NCBI RefSeq assembly: GCF_002289565.1 | Contig: NZ_NTFY01000060.1 | Span: 124,001 to 188,000, forward strand | Direction: 5' to 3' | DNA length: 64,000 bases | Source of the DNA: Rhodopirellula sp. SM50 | GTDB lineage: Bacteria > Planctomycetota > Planctomycetia > Pirellulales > Pirellulaceae | Part shown: positions 36,898 through 45,900 of the stretch, piece after piece | Layout: every line of letters starts with the position of its first letter | Position numbering within the stretch: the first letter of the stretch is position 1 | The notes under the pieces: generated by a model | What the model was told of the DNA's origin: nothing | The model's database searches: none | The model's input: only the letters and a program-made list of their open reading frames with translations | Made by a program: the position numbers and the translations under genes

Positions 36898-39012
36898 ATG
36901 GATCCTGACGACGACGTGATGCAAGCCTTGGCGAAGCACGACCAACGCGTGGCGGAGTCGGGGCGATCGATCTGGGTCGGTGCGGAACCGACCTACACCG
37001 ATCGGTTTTCCGAATCTCCCGAGTGGCTGTTCGATGCCCTCGGCGACGAAAAACGGGACCGCGCCCTGAAGATGCTGGCACGGCTGGGACGCCCCGAACA
37101 CGGCGCCGCCGTTCTGCGTTGCGTCGGCCGCCAATATGGCGGTGAACCACATCCACGCTGGTCGGTGGGCATCTACGCGCGACGCGACGGGTCACGCCTC
37201 TGGTCCGGCCCACCGGACCCCGCACTCGCGGCGGCGCCGACATCAGACACACCCACCAACCCGGCAGCGTTGTCCGCCACGCTGTCCAAAGCCCTCCGCG
37301 CGATCGGCTTGAATGCGATGACGGTTCAATCGCCGCTGCGGGAACGCGTCGTTTTCCGTACCGATGGCACCCCGCCGCCGAATTGTGCCACCCAGGAACC
37401 CTCGCTGGCCAGATCCTCGCTGCACAGCGAGCGGGTGGTGGGCGCCGAAGTCGAAGACGACTTGGCGGAGTCGGGAAACTATTTGATCGTTTGCTCCGAT
37501 CAACAGGGTGTTGCGAATCTGGAGCTTCCAAAAATTCCCGACGTCGAATTGTTCGGGCGGTTACTCGGGGCCATTTCAACGGCCACGCTGGAGATGAACC
37601 TGTCCGCCGTGATGCTCAGCGGACACGCTCCGCCGGTCGACCCCACCGTCAGTTGGACGACGATCACGCCCGACCCCGCGGTGATCGAAATCAACATGGC
37701 GCCGGTCGCCTGCACCGTTGAACTGCTGCAACATTTACGCGACTTGGAAAACGCCGCGGAGCAGGAGCGTCTTGCGCCGTTGCGGTTGCAGTACAACGGG
37801 GTGGAGAGCGATTCGGGCGGCGGCGGACACATCACGCTGGGCGGAGCGCGCCCCTCGGTCAGCCCCTTTCTGACCCTCGGACATTTGTTGCCCAGCATCG
37901 TTCGCTACTTCAATCGACACCCGTCGCTGTCCTACCTTCACGCCACCGACTCGGTCGGCCCCTCCAGCCAGGCGCCTCGGGTAGACGAAAGCCTGCATCA
38001 TGATCTGTCAGATTTTTCGCTCGCGCTCGAACTGCTCAAGCGAACCGACAGCCCGACGCCGGACACGCTCTGGAATAGCCTCGCGCCGTTTCTTGCGGAT
38101 CCCTCCGGCAACAGCCACCGAGCCGAAATCAATATCGAGAAGCTATGGAATCCGTTCTTGGGCGGGCGAGGCTGCAATGGTCTGGTCGAATTCCGCGCGT
38201 TTCGCATGGCACCGTCCCCCGAGACCACGGCGGCATTGGCGGCCCTGCTGCGGGCGATCGTCACCATGCTCGCCGAGGCCCCCTTCGACGGCCCCCTGAC
38301 CGACTGGGGATCGGAATTGCACTCGCGGTTTTCGCTGCCGTATTACCTGCATCGCGACCTGAAAGAAGTCCTCGCCGATCTCGACACGAGCGGTTTGGGG
38401 CTTGGCGATCCGTTGATCCAACTGCTGCTCCGCGATCGTGACCTGGTCCTCGCCGAACGGACGCTCGGATCGGCGCATCTGGAGATCCGCAGGGCGCTGG
38501 AGTTTTGGCCGCTGGTCGGCGATGTCGCAACCCAAGAACGCGGCGGCTCGAGATTGATCGACTCCAGCACCTCGCGGATCGAAATCCGATTGCGACCGAC
38601 CGATCCGAACGAACCGCTGGATGACTGGAACGTCACCGTCGGCAACTGGTCGATCCCGCTGCAGCGAGTCGAAGATGAGCAAGGGGAGGTCGCACTGGTC
38701 GGTCTTCGCTATCGAAGTTTCGTCCCTCTCCGCGGACTGCACCCGACCCTCGGCGCCCAGTCGCCGCTGACGCTCTGCTTGTCACACCCACGCGCCGGCC
38801 ACTGGCATGTTTCGCTACATGACTGGCACCCCAAAAGCGAACCCTACGCGGGGCTTCCCGCCAACGTGGATGAAGCCCGTCAGCGGCGCGAACAACGCTG
38901 CGTCGTTGAGCCAATCGACGCAAAGACGATCGCGTCGACGGTCGCACCACCCGGCGATGCCGTCTGCGATCAAGTCGTGGATCTCCGCTGGCAGCAGCCC
39001 AAGGCGCAGTGA
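36898..39012 (+). CDS. Stand-alone DUF2126 protein (usually fused to transglutaminase)
   Basis: 704 residues that match the DUF2126 region of the large transglutaminase-like proteins along their whole length. Seen: WVGAEPTYTDR near the N-terminus (family form GGEPTF), PRWSVGIY, a central EINMAPVACTVELLQHL, GGGGHITLGGARPSVSPF, HPSLSYL, GPSSQAPRVDE, NSHRAEINIEKLWNP, LVEFRAFRMAP and LRRALEFWPLVG-like endings. The usual N-terminal transglutaminase domain, which makes the family about 1100 residues long, is absent, and no transglutaminase gene lies beside it here. The family has been proposed to include amide-forming ligases of the glutamine-synthetase/GCS fold acting with ATP-grasp and alpha-E proteins; no enzyme activity can be claimed from this sequence. 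No signal peptide is visible. Confidence 0.85.
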   Translation: MDPDDDVMQALAKHDQRVAESGRSIWVGAEPTYTDRFSESPEWLFDALGDEKRDRALKMLARLGRPEHGAAVLRCVGRQYGGEPHPRWSVGIYARRDGSRLWSGPPDPALAAAPTSDTPTNPAALSATLSKALRAIGLNAMTVQSPLRERVVFRTDGTPPPNCATQEPSLARSSLHSERVVGAEVEDDLAESGNYLIVCSDQQGVANLELPKIPDVELFGRLLGAISTATLEMNLSAVMLSGHAPPVDPTVSWTTITPDPAVIEINMAPVACTVELLQHLRDLENAAEQERLAPLRLQYNGVESDSGGGGHITLGGARPSVSPFLTLGHLLPSIVRYFNRHPSLSYLHATDSVGPSSQAPRVDESLHHDLSDFSLALELLKRTDSPTPDTLWNSLAPFLADPSGNSHRAEINIEKLWNPFLGGRGCNGLVEFRAFRMAPSPETTAALAALLRAIVTMLAEAPFDGPLTDWGSELHSRFSLPYYLHRDLKEVLADLDTSGLGLGDPLIQLLLRDRDLVLAERTLGSAHLEIRRALEFWPLVGDVATQERGGSRLIDSSTSRIEIRLRPTDPNEPLDDWNVTVGNWSIPLQRVEDEQGEVALVGLRYRSFVPLRGLHPTLGAQSPLTLCLSHPRAGHWHVSLHDWHPKSEPYAGLPANVDEARQRREQRCVVEPIDAKTIASTVAPPGDAVCDQVVDLRWQQPKAQ

Positions 39013-39049
39013 TTGCGGCGTAGTGATTCAGGCACGGTTGATCATCAAC

Positions 39050-39207
39050 GGGCTTCAGCCCAACACCGCTAAGTTAAGCGTGGTTTTGCTCAGGTCGGGG
39101 CCCGTAGGCTCGCGCCAAACGGCTGATCATCGATTGAGATCAGCCGGTTCGCGCCAGCGTCCGGGCACCTCCGCTTATCTTAGCCTAGCGGTATTGGGCT
39201 TCAGCCC
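39050..39207. repeat. About 158-base MITE-like inverted repeat, copy 1
   Basis: Ends GGGCTTCAGCCCAACACCGC and GCGGTATTGGGCTTCAGCCC are near-perfect terminal inverted repeats. The centre has a second palindrome around CGGCTGATCATCG and GATCAGCCGG. Two 28-base blocks, 39108 on and 39137 on, recur base for base in the copy at 42353-42507. There is no coding capacity and no transposase alongside. It lies between the DUF2126 gene and the convergent MFS gene, and another CTTCAGCCC starts just past its end and holds the MFS stop codon. Confidence 0.85.
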
Positions 39208-39209
39208 CT

Positions 39210-40541
39210 TCAGCCCAACCGTCCGGGCGAACCGAGCTTCTGATGCCTGCGGAACACAACCGTCGCGATCAACCCCGCGATGGCGAACGACGTGACCGCC
39301 GCAAACAGGTGTCGATGTCCCATTTCGCCCGGCGATCGATCGAGCAGCCAGCCCATCAGCGGCCCCATGAAGACGTCGGGTGTGTAACCGATGACCGACA
39401 CGATTCCGACCGCCGTACCGGTGCGTTCCATCGGCACGCGGCCTTCTTCCATCAACGCAAAATACAACCCGCGAACCGCGAACACGGCGGCACTGGTGGT
39501 AACCAGCGTGGCAAAGAACAGCACCATCGCTCCGGGCGGCAACAAACCGGCGGCCAGCGAACCGGTTCCCACCGCAATCGCGGCAAAACACACCAGCGTT
39601 GATTTGGACACGCCGAATCGATCGGCAATCAACCCGGCAAGAACAGCCGCCGGTGGCCGCATCCACATCGACACCGTGCCGATTTTTGCCGCCTGCACTT
39701 CATCGAACAACAACACCTCCTTGGCGTACAGCGACACGTCATCGAGTCCCTTGTACGCGACGTAAGCACAGACGACGATCACCGCCTGCAGCCAGACCGT
39801 TGGCATCCGTAGAACCGCCCCGATCCCGCCGTCCGCCCGGGCTGGTTGCGTTCGCCCGATCGGCGAGGAAACCCGCTGCGGCAAGGCGAACCACAGCAGG
39901 ACTGCGGACAAAACGGTTACCGCCGCAAACAGCAGCACCACCTTGCCAAACGCTTGGGACCGTTCGGCCAAGGTTGCCACCTGCACGTCGGCGGGGATCA
40001 ACGCGGCAAAGAACCACACCGACAAACTGGCGATCACGGCGGCGATCAACCCGCGGCCACCGTCCAGGATCCCGAACGCCCGCCCCGGCGTGGCGCGTGC
40101 TGATAATCCGCCCCCTGACAATCCATTGGCGCCCCACTGCCGCGTCGCCCGAATCAGGGGTGACCAAAACAGCAAGATCGTGGTCAATCCCCAAAAACCG
40201 TACAAAGACTTCACCACATTGGGCGAAGGGATCGTGGCCATCACCAAACCGCCGACGGACGTTGCCACCAGCGCGATCGCCATCAGTTTTCGCGCGTCGA
40301 AACGATCCGCCAGCGGACCGCCGGGAAAGTAGGCCAGCATCGCAACGACGCCGTAGATCGAAAACGCCATCCCCAATTGCAGGTTGCTGATTCCGAACAC
40401 ATCCAGCAACGTCGGCCGAAAGATTCGCGGCAACACGAAGGGCAGAAAAAACACGGCCTCGCCGGCGGTCACCAGCGCAAGCATCATCACGAACCTGCAA
40501 AACGATGTCGGAGCAACCGGATCTGCCGCTGAATCAATCAA
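39210..40541 (-). CDS. Major facilitator superfamily transporter
   Basis: 443 residues with about 12 hydrophobic segments, an inner-membrane transporter. MFS marks are the loop GGPLADRFDARKLM between helices 2 and 3 (motif A form) and its second-half counterpart GLIADRFGVSKSTLV. The organisation resembles the organophosphate/nitrate-type porters more than drug exporters, but the substrate cannot be told. The start is taken as the TTG at 40541; the first ATG codons lie inside the first helix. The gene starts directly after the DUF427 stop codon on the same strand, so the two are cotranscribed. Its TGA lies in a sequence copy of the end of the adjacent palindromic element. Confidence 0.9.
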   Translation of the reverse strand: MIDSAADPVAPTSFCRFVMMLALVTAGEAVFFLPFVLPRIFRPTLLDVFGISNLQLGMAFSIYGVVAMLAYFPGGPLADRFDARKLMAIALVATSVGGLVMATIPSPNVVKSLYGFWGLTTILLFWSPLIRATRQWGANGLSGGGLSARATPGRAFGILDGGRGLIAAVIASLSVWFFAALIPADVQVATLAERSQAFGKVVLLFAAVTVLSAVLLWFALPQRVSSPIGRTQPARADGGIGAVLRMPTVWLQAVIVVCAYVAYKGLDDVSLYAKEVLLFDEVQAAKIGTVSMWMRPPAAVLAGLIADRFGVSKSTLVCFAAIAVGTGSLAAGLLPPGAMVLFFATLVTTSAAVFAVRGLYFALMEEGRVPMERTGTAVGIVSVIGYTPDVFMGPLMGWLLDRSPGEMGHRHLFAAVTSFAIAGLIATVVFRRHQKLGSPGRLG

Positions 40542-40874
40542 CTACTTGATCTCGCACTCGGCCCCGTCGGGCGTCTGGTCTGCGCCGCCGCCTCCATCAA
40601 CCACAACGCCTTTCCAAAACGCAAATCGGCCACGCAGGTTCTCCGCCTGAGGCTTTGGATCGGGATAGTACCAAGCCGCATTCTCGTTGACCTTTCCATC
40701 CACCTCAAGGCTCTTGTAACTGGCGACGCCTTTCCATCCGCACGTCGTCTGGTGATCGCTGGGTCGCAACCGCGCCGCGTCGACGCTGTCGGCAGGGAAG
40801 TAGTGATTCCCTTCGACGACGACCGTGTCGTCGCTCTGGGCAATGATCGTTCCGTTCCATTTTGCAGTCGCCAT
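40542..40874 (-). CDS. DUF427 domain-containing protein
   Basis: 110 residues from the ATG at 40874, which has GGAG ten bases upstream; the frame is open further upstream but that part is not like the family. The whole protein is one DUF427 domain: ATAKWNGTIIAQSDDT, VEGNHYFP, the basic LRPSDHQTTCGWKGVASY stretch, NENAAWYYPDPKPQAENL and RFAFWKGV. DUF427 proteins are small, beta-rich and widespread in bacteria; their function is unknown. The gene ends one base before the MFS start and lies 75 bases after a PlsC-like gene, so three minus-strand genes may form an operon. Confidence 0.93.
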   Translation of the reverse strand: MATAKWNGTIIAQSDDTVVVEGNHYFPADSVDAARLRPSDHQTTCGWKGVASYKSLEVDGKVNENAAWYYPDPKPQAENLRGRFAFWKGVVVDGGGGADQTPDGAECEIK

Positions 40875-40949
40875 GTTCGAGTTACTCCGCTCGTTCGGTG
40901 CGTGTCTGTCAGTGGTCGATTGTAGCGATGCGTCCAGCACAGAACATGC

Positions 40950-42236
40950 TCAGTCATCCATCACCGAACCGCAGCCCACCTCGAGCTGCTTGAGCATCGA
41001 GCGGACGGAGGTTTCGAGCGTGCCGGTGACGACTTGAACCGTTCCCCGTTTGTCCGCCGCATAGGCCGACGCATGGTCTTTCAAGTCGATCGGCTGCCCC
41101 ACTTTCACGCACGCCTTCCTGGGGCCCCAGAACCTTCGCTCTTTGCAGACCTCCATCTCCAATAAGCACAAGACGTCTAAAAACCTCTCAAACGTCATCG
41201 ATTCTCCGACGTAGCCGTCGTGCAACGCGACAAATTGCAACAACTGCCAAAGTTCGTCGTAGTACTTTCGCGCCAGTTGTTGACGCTGGACCGCCAGCTG
41301 CTGCTCGTACTCCGATCCACTCGGTTCCTCGTGAACGATCCGGTCGACGGCATTGAACAGCGAGCGAATCCGGTCCAACAGGGTTTGTTTGCTGGTCGCG
41401 GTGATCCCCAACTGCTGTTCCAGTTGGGTGATCGCGTACAGCTTTAGATTCTCCGCCCGATCGCTCAGATCACTGTCGGGGGCCGGTCGCACACCGTGCG
41501 TTTTTTCATTCGCCGCGACGACTGCTTCGACGACCCGTCTGAGACGCGCATGTCGTGTCGCCTGCGATGCCCCATCCCCGATCGCCAGTTTTGATTCCAG
41601 CCGCGCAAGCGACGCGTCAATTTCGTCGTGCATGTCGCCAAGATAGACGTACTTGATGGCAATCGGAATACAGTAAAGACTGGCCTGATCGTCTTCCTTC
41701 GCCGCGTCCTCGTACCCTTTGAACGCCAGCTGGAAGACCCCCTGTTGAAACGGCATCACGACACTATTTTGCCACACCGTCTCGCCTTCGGGAAAGATAA
41801 CCAGCCAACGCTTGCCGGCCGCCAACAGCTTGCGCGTCATGCTGAACGAAGGTCGATCGACCGAGCCACGGATGATCGAGTACACACCCATCCGCGGCAT
41901 CAACAAGCGATTGATCCTCGATTGCTGAAACAATTCCATCGCCGCGACGTAGTTGTAACTATCCCCGAGCAGTTTTGACAAATACATGATGATGTGTGGC
42001 TCGAATCCTCCCGAATGGCTGGGAGTCACCAAACATCGCTCGCCCTTGAGCTGCCGCAACCGTTCCAAATCTTCGTCGCTGATCTCAATCTCGGTGACGC
42101 GCAACTTTCGCCGAATCGAAGATCGGATCCCCATCTGCACCAGCCAGATCACCAGCCGGTTGCTGTTGGGAGGATAGAAGGTGAACGGCTGCGGTCGTGC
42201 GCGTGAATCCGTCGTCGAAGGGGCTTGCAAATTCAT
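40950..42236 (-). CDS. PlsC-like acyltransferase with C-terminal extension
   Basis: 428 residues. The N-terminal half is a glycerolipid acyltransferase domain: SHSGGFEPH in place of the usual NHxxxxD motif, the GVYSIIRGSVDRPS segment, FPEGETVWQ, and a Pro-Ile-rich strand CIPIAIKYVY. The catalytic His is present, but the Asp four residues later is replaced by Glu (H-SGGF-E), which could lower or alter activity. About 180 further residues, mostly helical and rich in charged residues, have no match I recognise; they end in the segment RKACVKVGQPIDLKDHA, which looks like the last part of an acyltransferase domain, so the helical region may be an insertion. It is the first gene of a possible operon with DUF427 and the MFS gene. 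Confidence 0.82.
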   Translation of the reverse strand: MNLQAPSTTDSRARPQPFTFYPPNSNRLVIWLVQMGIRSSIRRKLRVTEIEISDEDLERLRQLKGERCLVTPSHSGGFEPHIIMYLSKLLGDSYNYVAAMELFQQSRINRLLMPRMGVYSIIRGSVDRPSFSMTRKLLAAGKRWLVIFPEGETVWQNSVVMPFQQGVFQLAFKGYEDAAKEDDQASLYCIPIAIKYVYLGDMHDEIDASLARLESKLAIGDGASQATRHARLRRVVEAVVAANEKTHGVRPAPDSDLSDRAENLKLYAITQLEQQLGITATSKQTLLDRIRSLFNAVDRIVHEEPSGSEYEQQLAVQRQQLARKYYDELWQLLQFVALHDGYVGESMTFERFLDVLCLLEMEVCKERRFWGPRKACVKVGQPIDLKDHASAYAADKRGTVQVVTGTLETSVRSMLKQLEVGCGSVMDD

Positions 42237-42352
42237 GGCGGTTCTCTCGTCGACACTCAGCAGTTCCAGAACACAACGCCTGATAGCTTAGTGTCTGGGC
42301 CGCGGAAAAGGGGGGCAGGGGCGAATGGCACGGGCATAAGCGTTGGTGTGCA

Positions 42353-42507
42353 GGCTTTAGCCCAATACCGCTAAGTTAAGCGTCGTTTCTTCAGATGAGG
42401 GCCCGTAGGCTCGCGCCAAACGGCTGATATTCGTTTGATATCAGCCGGTTCGCGCCAGCGTCCGGGCCCCCTCAGTCAAGTTAACTTAGCGGTATTGGGC
42501 TTTAGCC
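42353..42507. repeat. About 155-base MITE-like inverted repeat, copy 2
   Basis: Terminal inverted repeats GGCTTTAGCCCAATACCGCT and AGCGGTATTGGGCTTTAGCC, with CTAAGTTAA and its complement just inside, and a central palindrome GGCTGATAT...ATATCAGCC. The blocks GCCCGTAGGCTCGCGCCAAA and GGTTCGCGCCAGCGTCCGGG are the same as in the copy at 39050-39207. It lies between the divergent PlsC-like and hybrid-sensor genes. Confidence 0.85.
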
Positions 42508-42565
42508 GCCCCTCTCGCTGCGTGGGACGTCGATTCTTTTGCTGCAGTTTTTGGCAACCCATTGA

Positions 42566-42613
42566 GTCTCTCTCCCTCTGGGAGAGACGGCGTTTGCGCA
42601 GCAAGCAAACGCC
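42566..42613. repeat. Double hairpin repeat upstream of the hybrid sensor gene
   Basis: CTCTCCCTCTGGGAGAG is a hairpin with a 7-base stem, followed at once by GGCGTTTGC and GCAAACGCC, a second hairpin with a 9-base stem and 6-7-base loop. The rest of the 42237-42910 gap holds the MITE-like element at 42353-42507 and nothing else that I can support. Confidence 0.6.
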
Positions 42614-42910
42614 AGAGAGGGCCGGCGCTGCAAAAGTCTTGGCGCCTGTCGCTACGATCAAATCCGTCACTTATACAATTGACGTCGCTAGCAGCGACCG
42701 AGAATCGCCTAAAGGCTAAACACCAACGGTGGCTGAATACCGTTAGTTTTCAGTCGTCACATCGTAGGCACGAACCGACCCGGAAGCCGCTGCTACGGTC
42801 GGCATGCGTCAACGAAGCTTTCTGGATTTTTCGTGTTCGTATACAATCGCCCAGCAAAGTGGAGATTGGCCGCGACCACCTACCCCACCGGGAAGGATGT
42901 TTGACAAACG

Positions 42911-45900
42911 ATGAAGACGCGAGTCATCACGCGGCGGTCCCTCAACAACGGTTCGCCAGAGAGGTGCGAGACAATCCCCCGGATAGCGATTGGCGTGATC
43001 GCAGTCGTGGCAACACTCAACGTTGTGATTGCGGAAGAACCGTACCAAATCGAGTACGCCGATCCGTTTACCGAACCATGGCGGATCAGCCGATTCCCCG
43101 AAGTGGACCACCTCAAGCTCCGTTGCATCGCCGAGGATCTCGATGGCAACGTCTGGTTCGGTGTGCGGGACGGCGCGCTCCGATACGACGGCTACAGTTG
43201 GACCCGACACGGCAACGACCAGGGGTTGCCGCCGGCGGAGGTGAAGTCGCTCACCGCTCTGGCCAACGGTGAAATGGTCGCGGCCACTGTGCGCGGGCTG
43301 TATCAAAAAAGCGGCCCGCGTTGGAAACGGATCTTCCCCACAGCTTCAAAGTCGACTTGGGGCTTCTCGGGGACGGTGATCGAATCCCAGGACGGATCGA
43401 TTTGGGCGTGCTGCTCGCGCGGACTTGTCCGACTGACTGCCCAATCATCAACGTTGTTCACCAGCCGAGAATTTGTTGAACACTTTCAAGGGGAACAACT
43501 TTTCGACAGGGTCGTCCCCTTGCCGGACGATTGCCTGCCGCGAAAAGGCTTCGATCAAACCCTGGGGATCGTCTTCAGCGGACATCAAGTCGCGGCGCTG
43601 AGTCGCATCAGCCCGGCCCGCGCGGCGGGCTTGCGGCCCAACGACAAAATCCTGGCGGTCAACGGCACCCCGTTGAGGGGCCCGATCGCATTGAGCAAAA
43701 CACCGGGAAAGCAAATTCGATTGCGAATCGAGCGTGCTGGTACAGGCGAGCAACAGACGATTGACATCCCAACGGAGCACATTTCCGGCACGTATCTCTC
43801 ACCCTCGATCGAGTTCCTGCTGGAAGACGGCGTCGGCCGGATCTGGGCCGGCGGGCTGAACGGCGTGTTGATGATGAGCCCCGACGGTGGCGCCACGTGG
43901 CGCAGTTGGTCCAAATCGGACTGCCCGGTCCAGGGCCGGCTTCACCAACTCTTGGAGTCCTCCGACGGAAACATTTGGGCCTTCGCATCGCGGCAGTCCA
44001 ATTGCGCCCTTTTCTTTGACGGACAACAATGGAACGACGACCATTCGACAGAACTGGGCGCCAATGTCTCCGATGCCGTGCAAGCGCCGGACGGTTCGAT
44101 CTGGGTCAGTACCTTGAACCGCATTTACGTGTTCCAACACGGTCGCTGGAGATTCTACGACGCACGCGACACCAAGATCCCCAGTCGCAGCCAGCGGATG
44201 TTGGCCGCCTCCGATGGTTCGCTGTGGATCTTTGGAAACAACCAATCGGTCGTGCGCATTGAATTGTCAGCGGACAAATTTATCTCGCTGGACGGCCTGA
44301 CGTACCAATGCACGGACTCCTGGGGTGCACAGTGGTTCCTCTCCGATGCCAGAACGCGAATCGTCCGACACGACGGGCAGGCCGTGGTCTCGTTCGGTGC
44401 CGAGGACGGCGCCATCGGTCACCCGACCAGCGTTGTTTCCTTGCCAAACATCGGCGTGGTCGCGATCGGTGCTCACAGGGGAACCAGCGCCATCGCAACC
44501 TACCAGGGTCAAACGTGGACGCGTCAAACGTTTCCCGATGTCTCCGCAGGGTTCAGCAATAAAGCGTTCGCCGTCACCCAGCAAGGGCGTCTGTGGGTGG
44601 GCGGCAAGAGCAAACGCAACCGGGGCCAGGTGGGCGGCCTCGTTTCGGGCATCGGCGACGACTGGAATCACCTGCGTCCGCCGCTCGTCCCCGCCTACAT
44701 CGGATGGATCGTGGAACTGCACGACGGTCGACTGATGGCGGGCAACAGTACCGGCGTCTGGACCTCTGATGGCACGCATTGGTGGAACGTCAGCGATCCG
44801 TTGCTCCAAGGAGCCTCTTGTCCCGACGCCGCGGTCGATGCCGGCGGCACCGTTTGGTTAGCCTCCCGGGCCAAAGGTGTTCTGCGATTCCAAGACGACA
44901 CCTGGACGTCATTGACGGTTGACGACGGACTCGCATCGAACGAGGTCTCGGCGATTCACGCCGATCGCCAGGGAACGGTTTGGGCCAGCACCCGAGACGG
45001 ACTTTGCCGTTTCGACGGCAAACGCTTCAGACGGATTGATTTCCCGGAAGAATTTGGGCGCCGATCGATTCAGTCGGGCGTCGGCAACGCACTCTGGCTC
45101 GACGGCGTCCTGCGTTACAACGCAGATCCGGACGCGCCCCGAGCGACGTTGGATCAATCGGCGGTCACGGTGGATCCGGGGGCGCAAACGGTTGTGTCCT
45201 GGCGCGGCGTTGACAAATGGAATCGAACCGCCGCAAATGACCTGCGTTGGTCATGGCGGGTCGATCGCGGGACATGGTCGGCGTTTGCGAAACAGAATCA
45301 GGTCACGTTGGATAATCTTCCCGTCGGCGACCATACGCTGGAAGTTCGTGTTTCCGACGGCGACGCCAACGTTTCATCGGCGGCACAGGCGGTCGAAATC
45401 ACGGTACTCCAACCGTATTGGATGCGGACGTGGTTCCTGTCCGTCGCGGCAATGCTGTTGACGTTGATCACTTGGCTGGCCACCAGCTTGATCCGCCGCA
45501 CCCTCGCCCTGCGGAGGACCAATCGACAACTGCAACGGGCGCGTGAAGAACTGGCCAATCAGTTTGCCGAAAAATCAGCGCAGTTCCGGGCCGTTTGCGA
45601 TTGCTCCCCCGTCGGCATCTTTGTCACCAACAACGCCAACGAAATCACCTACTTCAACAGCTACCTGGCTGAAGTTGCCGGACTTCCCGGCCAACCGGAT
45701 TCGCAGACCACTTGGCTGGACATGGTGCACCCCGAAGACCGCGCGCGTTTGGTCGACACCTGGCACGCCGAGGTCGACAAGGACGCCGGCAAACAATTCA
45801 GATTCTCAGGGCGGTTCCTGCATGCCGACGGGACCATTCGCAGCTTCAACGTGGTCGCCGACCGAATCCAGCGTGACGGGCAGTGTCTCGGCTACGTCGG

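Noticed and set aside
39050-42507. Insertion sequences
   Set aside because: The paired elements have inverted ends but are about 155 bases and encode nothing; at most non-autonomous elements.
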